9,840 nucleotides of DNA, from the NCBI GenBank assembly GCA_023544605.1, contig JAMJFQ010000063.1, forward strand, positions 1 to 9,840, written 5' to 3'. The notes beneath the pieces are model-generated. The model was not told where the DNA came from. It worked only from the letters and a program-made list of their open reading frames with translations, and searched no databases. Positions within the stretch are counted from its first letter, which is position 1; each line of letters starts with the position of its first letter. Positions 6,701 through 9,840 of this stretch are shown here, piece by piece. Both the position numbers and the translations under genes were made by a program. The DNA is from ANME-2 cluster archaeon (GTDB taxonomy: Archaea > Halobacteriota > Methanosarcinia > Methanosarcinales > Methanocomedenaceae).

Positions 6701-7191
6701 GTACACCCGGACAGTATGAAGGATGGGGTTTTACTCATGATACATCAGACATTGCAATGGGGCCTGATAATAGCGCTTACAAGACCCTCGGTACTATGGT
6801 GGAGAAAATGACCGCACAACTTGAACTGGCCCGCAAGATACGGGCTGTGGATGAGGGGGATGTGGCTGAACGTGTTATTAAATCCCATTTCCTGCCCGAC
6901 CTTATAGGCAACTTGCGGGCATTTTCCCGACAAAAGGTACGGTGTGTGAAGTGCAACCGGAAATACCGGCGCCCACCCCTGGTGGGGAAATGTCCAAAAT
7001 GCAATGGCAAGATCGTACTGACCGTCCATGAGGGGTCGGTTAAGAAGTATATGGACGTGGCACTGAAGATCGCAGAAGAATACCAGGTCAGCGATTATAC
7101 CAAACAGCGGCTCGAAATCCTGAACCTGGAGATCAAGTCACTGTTTGAGAGTGATGTTTCAAAACAGATGGGACTGGCAGATTTTATGTGA
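3763..7191 (+). CDS. polC: Family-D DNA polymerase large catalytic subunit DP2
   Basis: A 1142-residue protein, complete and usual in length for an intein-free DP2. PolD is the two-subunit replicative polymerase of most archaea outside the Crenarchaeota; DP2 polymerises and DP1 (not in this window) carries the 3'-5' exonuclease. Visible landmarks: helical N-terminus; AGPIRSAGGTAQA (145-157); RGGMCLVMAEG; NVLFPVGDAGGRKR (609-622); two zinc-type clusters C650/C653/C662/C665 and C675/C678/C687/C690; HPFFHAAKRRNCDGDEDC (882-899), in which Asp894 and Asp896 correspond to the catalytic aspartates of the Pyrococcus enzyme; a third zinc site C1061/C1064/C1077/C1080; and a C-terminal PCNA-binding box QMGLADFM (1135-1142). 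ATG at 3763 has GAGGT at 3754-3758 and a strong TATA box upstream. It ends 9 bases from the convergent small gene. No frameshift or missing key residue seen. Confidence 0.97.
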   Translation: MKKIVASNRMQEYFKKLESELNTAIEIAAEARSKGLDPQPTIEIPLAQDLADRVEKLIGIEGVAPRIRELEKDRSREEAALHIGVEVATGKVQTFESDTQALDAAVRVSVAMLTEGVVAAPIEGIDRVDIETNPNGSRFVRIYYAGPIRSAGGTAQALSVLVADFVRRSMGIDRYIPTHDEVDRYVEEVQLYRRVANLQYTPSEEEIRLIVENCPVCIDGEPTEDAEVDGHRDLPRIPTNRVRGGMCLVMAEGLALKAPKIKKHVNNLKLDGWDWLDRFISGVKQEDDESDNDGIKVKPKDKYLQDLIAGRPVFSYPSRPGGFRLRYGRSRNTSFAGGGVSPATMVLMDDFLAAGTQVKVERPGKALGIAPVDSLEGPTVLLFNGSVLRVDSVEQARKVRNSISQILDIGEMLINYGDFLENNHVLIPSSYCFEWWIQELDAAAARIGKDVPYGESELTKPTGATALELSDTFQVPLHPEYTYLWHDVTSQEILTLSTYVEQTGAYDGTELVLPTENGIKHILEMLLVQHRVCDNQVHIDQAGPLVRCLGLDESLQRVRIVTFEDFPQPMDMVNHLSRLMIRMRAPYRIGSRMGRPEKSDKREMKPAPNVLFPVGDAGGRKRSMIEAKNYSSSFKENVGTFEVEIDTRACTRCGAVTFRRSCPDCGSPTRQKIHCPVCNIEVGKPVCPKCERETTSADKILINFKDEYLKAFENIGERDTLASFKGVIGLTSKNKTPEPIEKGILRAKHGLVTFKDGTVRYDMSDLPLTHIRPGEIGTDVQTMHQLGYTVDMDGKELVDPSQVVELKVQDVVVSYHCGEYLQKAACFIDDLLVKYYGLEPYYKACTPSDMVGTLVIGLAPHTSAGVLGRLIGFTKASVGWAHPFFHAAKRRNCDGDEDCVMLLMDGLLNFSRSYLPDKRGGQMDAPLVLTTHIDPNEVDKESHNIDVLRRYPLEFYEATLDYANPKDMITVMDTVTGRLGTPGQYEGWGFTHDTSDIAMGPDNSAYKTLGTMVEKMTAQLELARKIRAVDEGDVAERVIKSHFLPDLIGNLRAFSRQKVRCVKCNRKYRRPPLVGKCPKCNGKIVLTVHEGSVKKYMDVALKIAEEYQVSDYTKQRLEILNLEIKSLFESDVSKQMGLADFM

Positions 7192-7200
7192 ATTGCCCCT

Positions 7201-7446
7201 TCACAGGTCATTGGATTTGGCGAACTTGATCAATGCCTCACCGAGTTCTCTCGTATATTTGGGGTTCAGGTTGAATCGGCTACGTTTCTGGCCGCCGCGC
7301 TCCTTGGCTATCTCTACATATTCCTTATCAAATCGCTCGCTGGTGGCAAGGGTTATTGTCATATACCATCCTGCATTCATCTTTATCTCAAGGTAATCCT
7401 TGGCATCCTCACTGGCCTTATCTGCAACATTAGCTGTATCTGTCAT
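7201..7446 (-). CDS. Small conserved-type protein, possible PC4/PUR-like nucleic-acid-binding fold
   Basis: An 81-residue protein I do not recognise by name. After an acidic, probably flexible N-terminus (1-16), it shows four likely beta strands, YLEIKMN (18-24), WYMTITLATS (27-36), YVEIAKER (43-50) and KRSRFNLN (54-61), followed by a C-terminal helix KYTRELGEALIKFAK (63-77). This beta-beta-beta-beta-alpha order, with basic/aromatic strands, resembles PC4, PUR-alpha and DUF3276-type single-strand nucleic-acid-binding modules; that is inference from topology, not from a profile match. No signal peptide, membrane segment or cysteine. Start ATG 7446-7444 has GAGAGG about 8 bases upstream. It lies 49 bases after the ABC permease in the same direction, so it is probably the third gene of that operon, and ends 9 bases from the convergent polC. 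Confidence 0.7.
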   Translation of the reverse strand: MTDTANVADKASEDAKDYLEIKMNAGWYMTITLATSERFDKEYVEIAKERGGQKRSRFNLNPKYTRELGEALIKFAKSNDL

Positions 7447-7495
7447 TGTAGTATCCTCTCTTACCTGATTGCCAAAACTATACCGGCTACAGGAT

Positions 7496-8458
7496 TTAAT
7501 ATTCTATGTCCTGCCTAATAAAGACTATTATGCCTAATATGGTCAGGACTGCGGCCACTATGAGTTGAATGCCCGCATACTGGACGAGCAGGGTACTGTC
7601 ATTAGTGTATAGTACCACCATATCCTGGGTGATAGGGGACAGCATGGTCAGGGTCTCTATCCATGAATATACCTTCTCACCTGCTACGGTGAAAATAGGC
7701 AGTAATATCCACAGCATGGTAAGCGCAGAAGCAAGGGTGGTGAACTTACCTGCCAGGCTGACTGCAGATTCCTCTTCCTGCCGCGTGGCAGAGACCAGAC
7801 TACCCAGTGAAGCGAACAGTATCGTGGTGCACAGGGTCATTATCACCATATTGAGTACCAGGCTCTGGAATGTTGGCTGCATGGCTGACATATCGGGTGA
7901 TGTGAAAGCCGAAGTCCATATCCAGTAGACACCAAGGAACATGATGGCCATCATAGGTAAGGTGGCTAAATAGGCTGCCTTCAATTTTGCCAGATAGATG
8001 GCAGGGCGCGTGTTCATCGTACTGGCAGAAAGATACAGGGTCCGCCCTTCTCTCTCCCTGGATATGGTAGATGCGGCGTTCTTCACTGCCAGTCGGGATA
8101 CCATGTTGATACCCAGGAGGATTGAAACGATGATTAGGAGGGTTATACCAAGTTCTGCCGGTATGATGATTGCAGGTGCTTCACCTCCTGTTGCTGATGC
8201 AAATGTACCCATTCCGAATGTGAACATGACTAGTATAATGTCGACCAGGGGGGCATCTCCTGTTTCAAGGCCGCTTATTACGTCCGTACCTTCTCCAGCT
8301 TCGGTTGTGTATTCCTGAACAGCTATCCCATACAGGGATATCCCGAATATCAGTATGAAGATAAGATATGAAGCACGGGTACGGTGGGATAGCAGATACC
8401 TGAATTCCTGCCAGGTGAGGTACATATACCCGTATATCATACTAATGAGACCGTTCAT
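7496..8458 (-). CDS. ABC-2 type transporter permease
   Basis: A 320-residue membrane protein and evident partner of the adjacent ATPase. Likely membrane helices are at about 29-48, 71-89, 103-121, 160-181, 199-222, 238-260 and 292-315. The cytoplasmic segment SREREGRTLYLSAS (133-146), just before helix 4, corresponds to the E-x-x-GT-L region typical of ABC-2 permeases, which docks on the nucleotide-binding subunit. ABC-2 systems mostly export drugs, lipids, glycans or peptides; nothing in the sequence specifies the substrate. The start codon overlaps the ATPase stop in an ATGA (8455-8458), implying translational coupling. The gene is followed after 49 bases by the 81-residue protein. Soluble extracytoplasmic domains and signal peptides are absent, so it is not an importer with a binding protein. 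Confidence 0.85.
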   Translation of the reverse strand: MNGLISMIYGYMYLTWQEFRYLLSHRTRASYLIFILIFGISLYGIAVQEYTTEAGEGTDVISGLETGDAPLVDIILVMFTFGMGTFASATGGEAPAIIIPAELGITLLIIVSILLGINMVSRLAVKNAASTISREREGRTLYLSASTMNTRPAIYLAKLKAAYLATLPMMAIMFLGVYWIWTSAFTSPDMSAMQPTFQSLVLNMVIMTLCTTILFASLGSLVSATRQEEESAVSLAGKFTTLASALTMLWILLPIFTVAGEKVYSWIETLTMLSPITQDMVVLYTNDSTLLVQYAGIQLIVAAVLTILGIIVFIRQDIEY

Positions 8459-9387
8459 AATTCACCACCTTCTGCTGCACATTTTATGAATATCTCTTCC
8501 AGTGATATCTTGCTGGGTTTTGCTTCCATGATATCGGTGTATATGGATGCCCTGCGTATGACCTCCGGAATGTCTTTTTCAGGGTCGTTCACGCTGGCTA
8601 CTACGCTGTCTTTTTCCACTTCGGCCATAGTTACATGGCTCATCTGTTGAAGTTCAGCGGCCAGGTTATGGATCTGTTTTGGGTCTTGGGGCCTGATCTC
8701 AACGCTGACCTTACCCACTTTGCGCCTGAGGGAATCGATATTGTCCTCGATGAGCGTCCTGCCTTCCTGTAGTATTGTAACGCTGGTACATAGTTCATCC
8801 ACGGTGTACAGGTCATGGTCTGATACCAGCACGGTCTTGCCTTCAAGTCCCAGGATGGTATCCTTGAACTGCCGCCGCATCACAGGGTCAAGTCCTGACA
8901 TGGGCTCATCCAACAGCAGTACAGGCGGGTCTGCAACCATTGCCAGGGCAAGTGCCACTCGTTTTTTCATGCCCGTGGAAAACCGGGATATTTTCTGGTT
9001 TTGCACCGCGCTTAGGTCCAGTTCTTTCACTACGGCACTCACCCGCTCTGATACCTGTGCCCTGCCCAGTCCGGAGAGCCTTGCATAGGACGTGATCTCT
9101 TCCCGGGCCGTAAGGTATTCATGAAGTCTGGGAGTTTCCGGGACCACGCATATCTGTTTGCGTATGGCCCGTCCCTTTTTCAGGGGTACACCGCCGATGC
9201 TTACCTCGCCCCGGGTGGGTCGTACAAGGGTGGATAGTATCTTGATGGTAGTGCTCTTACCGGCACCGTTTGGACCGATGAGGCCGTGTATGGTGCCTTC
9301 TTCTACGTGCAGACTAACGTTGTTGAGTGCCTGTGTCTTACCATAGTTTTTGAAAATCCCGTCCGCAGTTATCAAATTAAATCCCAA
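8455..9387 (-). CDS. ABC transporter ATP-binding protein (ABC-2/CcmA-like)
   Basis: A 310-residue nucleotide-binding subunit that powers the adjacent permease. Motifs in order: Walker A GPNGAGKST (38-46); Q-loop region CVVPETP with Glu84 in place of the usual Gln, a variant known in ABC-2 ATPases; signature FSTGMKKR (137-144) instead of LSGGQ; Walker B VLLLDEP (157-163) with catalytic Glu162; D-loop GLD (166-168); switch His192 in VSDHD. About 90 residues after the core (from 220) form a C-terminal domain, usual for this class. The start is uncertain: the longest frame begins at TTG (9387) with no ribosome binding site, whereas TTG at 9375-9373 (residue 5) follows GGGAT at good spacing and would give the typical N-terminus MITADGIFKNYG. 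Both are non-ATG. It overlaps the permease by 4 bases and is probably the first gene of the operon. Confidence 0.9.
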   Translation of the reverse strand: MGFNLITADGIFKNYGKTQALNNVSLHVEEGTIHGLIGPNGAGKSTTIKILSTLVRPTRGEVSIGGVPLKKGRAIRKQICVVPETPRLHEYLTAREEITSYARLSGLGRAQVSERVSAVVKELDLSAVQNQKISRFSTGMKKRVALALAMVADPPVLLLDEPMSGLDPVMRRQFKDTILGLEGKTVLVSDHDLYTVDELCTSVTILQEGRTLIEDNIDSLRRKVGKVSVEIRPQDPKQIHNLAAELQQMSHVTMAEVEKDSVVASVNDPEKDIPEVIRRASIYTDIMEAKPSKISLEEIFIKCAAEGGEL

Positions 9388-9391
9388 TATT

Positions 9392-9418
9392 TGTATAAAG
9401 ATGGGGTGTTAAATAGTT
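9392..9418 (-). promoter_or_regulatory. Candidate promoter of the ABC transporter operon
   Basis: Two TATA-like elements lie here on the minus strand: ctatttaac (about 9418-9410) and ctttataca (9400-9392). The first would initiate near 9390, giving a leader of about 15 bases for the TTG start at 9375. The second would initiate almost at that codon. Neither suits the outer TTG at 9387 with a normal leader, which is another reason to doubt it. Choice between the boxes cannot be made from sequence. Confidence 0.35.
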
Positions 9419-9498
9419 TTGTGTGAATTGAGATTTTTAAAGAATGAACATTTTCAAATAACAATGGTTCCCTTTAACATTGTGTGGGTACCATCACT

Positions 9499-9676
9499 GA
9501 CACAATACCAAAATCCAGTTATACAGCGAATATATCAGATGCAGATGCGACTACAAATCTGTGTAAATCAGTGAAATCCGTGTCTTTTTATATTTACAGA
9601 CACAGATTAAATATGATTAACACTGATTTTACCTAAAGTCAGTGTCAACAAACTAACTGATTTTTGGAACAGTGCC
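9499..9676 (+). mobile_element. MITE-like hairpin element, copy 2 (178 bp), with 9-bp target-site duplication
   Basis: Flanked by an identical 9-bp direct repeat, accatcact, at 9490-9498 and 9677-9685, different in sequence from that around copy 1, as expected for an independent insertion. The left end gacacaataccaaaatccag matches the right end read inward (ggcactgttccaaaaatcag) at 14 of 20 positions, a clearer terminal inverted repeat than in copy 1. The centre holds a long palindrome with arms about 9555-9585 and 9598-9629. Same orientation as copy 1, about 6 kb apart, with the right-hand 22 bases identical. No coding capacity. It stands about 110 bases upstream of the ABC ATPase start and occupies much of the gene-free stretch 9388-9840. 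Confidence 0.8.
9555..9629. repeat. Central long inverted repeat of MITE copy 2
   Basis: Left arm 9555-9585 and right arm 9598-9629 surround a 12-base AT-rich loop. As in copy 1, the arms are built of AATCNGTG-like units at about 10-base spacing. Pairing is imperfect in the middle of the arms, where the right arm has atatg against the left arm's cagtg. Confidence 0.75.
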
Positions 9677-9732
9677 ACCATCACTAATCAAGATATATTG
9701 TTAAACATAGAATCACATTGTCTGAATTAATG

Positions 9733-9802
9733 GACAGGATTAACAGGATTGACGGGATATGAAAGTGACTCGCTACATCCTGTAAATCCTGTAAATCCCG
9801 TC
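9733..9802. repeat. Second, unrelated hairpin repeat built from acaggatt units
   Basis: Left arm 9733-9758 and right arm 9777-9802, 26 bases each, pair at 22 positions around an 18-base loop. Each arm is three near-tandem units of the type acaggatt(a/g) at 9-base spacing. Sequences of this 'aatcctgt' type are, from general experience, widespread dispersed intergenic repeats in environmental archaea and bacteria. No convincing terminal repeats or target duplication are seen (only a 4-base taat on both sides). Nothing else is recognisable between it and the window end. Confidence 0.65.
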
Positions 9803-9840
9803 TAATATTTACCCACTCGATGTTGGAGAGATCCATAACA

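Noticed and set aside
7192..7200. Terminator between polC and the convergent small gene
   Set aside because: Only 9 bases separate the stops and there is no T-run or hairpin, so no terminator can be supported there.
3512..9685. The two MITEs as ends of a composite transposon carrying polC and the ABC genes
   Set aside because: The outer flanks differ (gtattaca on the left, accatcact on the right) while each copy has its own matching duplication, so they are separate insertions.

Overview
The window looks like chromosome from a euryarchaeon, most likely of the Methanosarcinales/ANME-2 type. The firm evidence is a complete large subunit (DP2) of the archaeal family-D replicative DNA polymerase, an archaeal-type CobT (UPF0284 family), archaeal winged-helix regulators, TATA-box promoters and GAGG-type ribosome binding sites. 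Genus-level placement is inference. No rRNA, tRNA, CRISPR array, intact transposase or phage gene was seen.

Layout. (1) Bases 1-421: the N-terminal end of a TctA/COG1784-type membrane protein runs off the left edge on the minus strand, divergent from hemD; the 153-base gap holds a TATA element usable on both strands and a small inverted repeat. (2) Bases 422-1293: hemD (+) and a two-cluster ferredoxin (-), convergent, with 3' ends overlapping by 13 bases. (3) Bases 1294-1411: divergent promoter region between the ferredoxin and a TrmB-like regulator, containing a perfect 14-bp palindrome. (4) Bases 1412-3378: the TrmB-like regulator (+), cobT (-) and a second winged-helix regulator (-). (5) Bases 3379-3762: 384 bases without a gene, holding the regulator's promoter, a 176-bp MITE-like element with its own target-site duplication, and the polC core promoter directly after it. 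(6) Bases 3763-7191: polC, intact and without an intein. (7) Bases 7201-9387: a minus-strand three-gene set, ABC ATPase, ABC-2 permease and an 81-residue protein with a possible PC4/PUR-like fold. (8) Bases 9388-9840: 453 bases without a gene, holding the ABC promoter, a second copy of the MITE with a different target-site duplication, and an unrelated 70-bp hairpin repeat.

Functionally this is mostly housekeeping. HemD makes the tetrapyrrole precursor of cobamides, siroheme and F430; CobT activates the lower-ligand base of cobamides; DP2 is the replicative polymerase core; the ABC genes form an exporter or drug/lipid-type transporter of unknown substrate. The genuinely unusual content is in the intergenic DNA. 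Two diverged copies of a hairpin MITE (about 176-178 bp, roughly 20-bp imperfect terminal inverted repeats, separate 8- and 9-bp target duplications) flank the polC-ABC block, and one sits directly against the polC core promoter.
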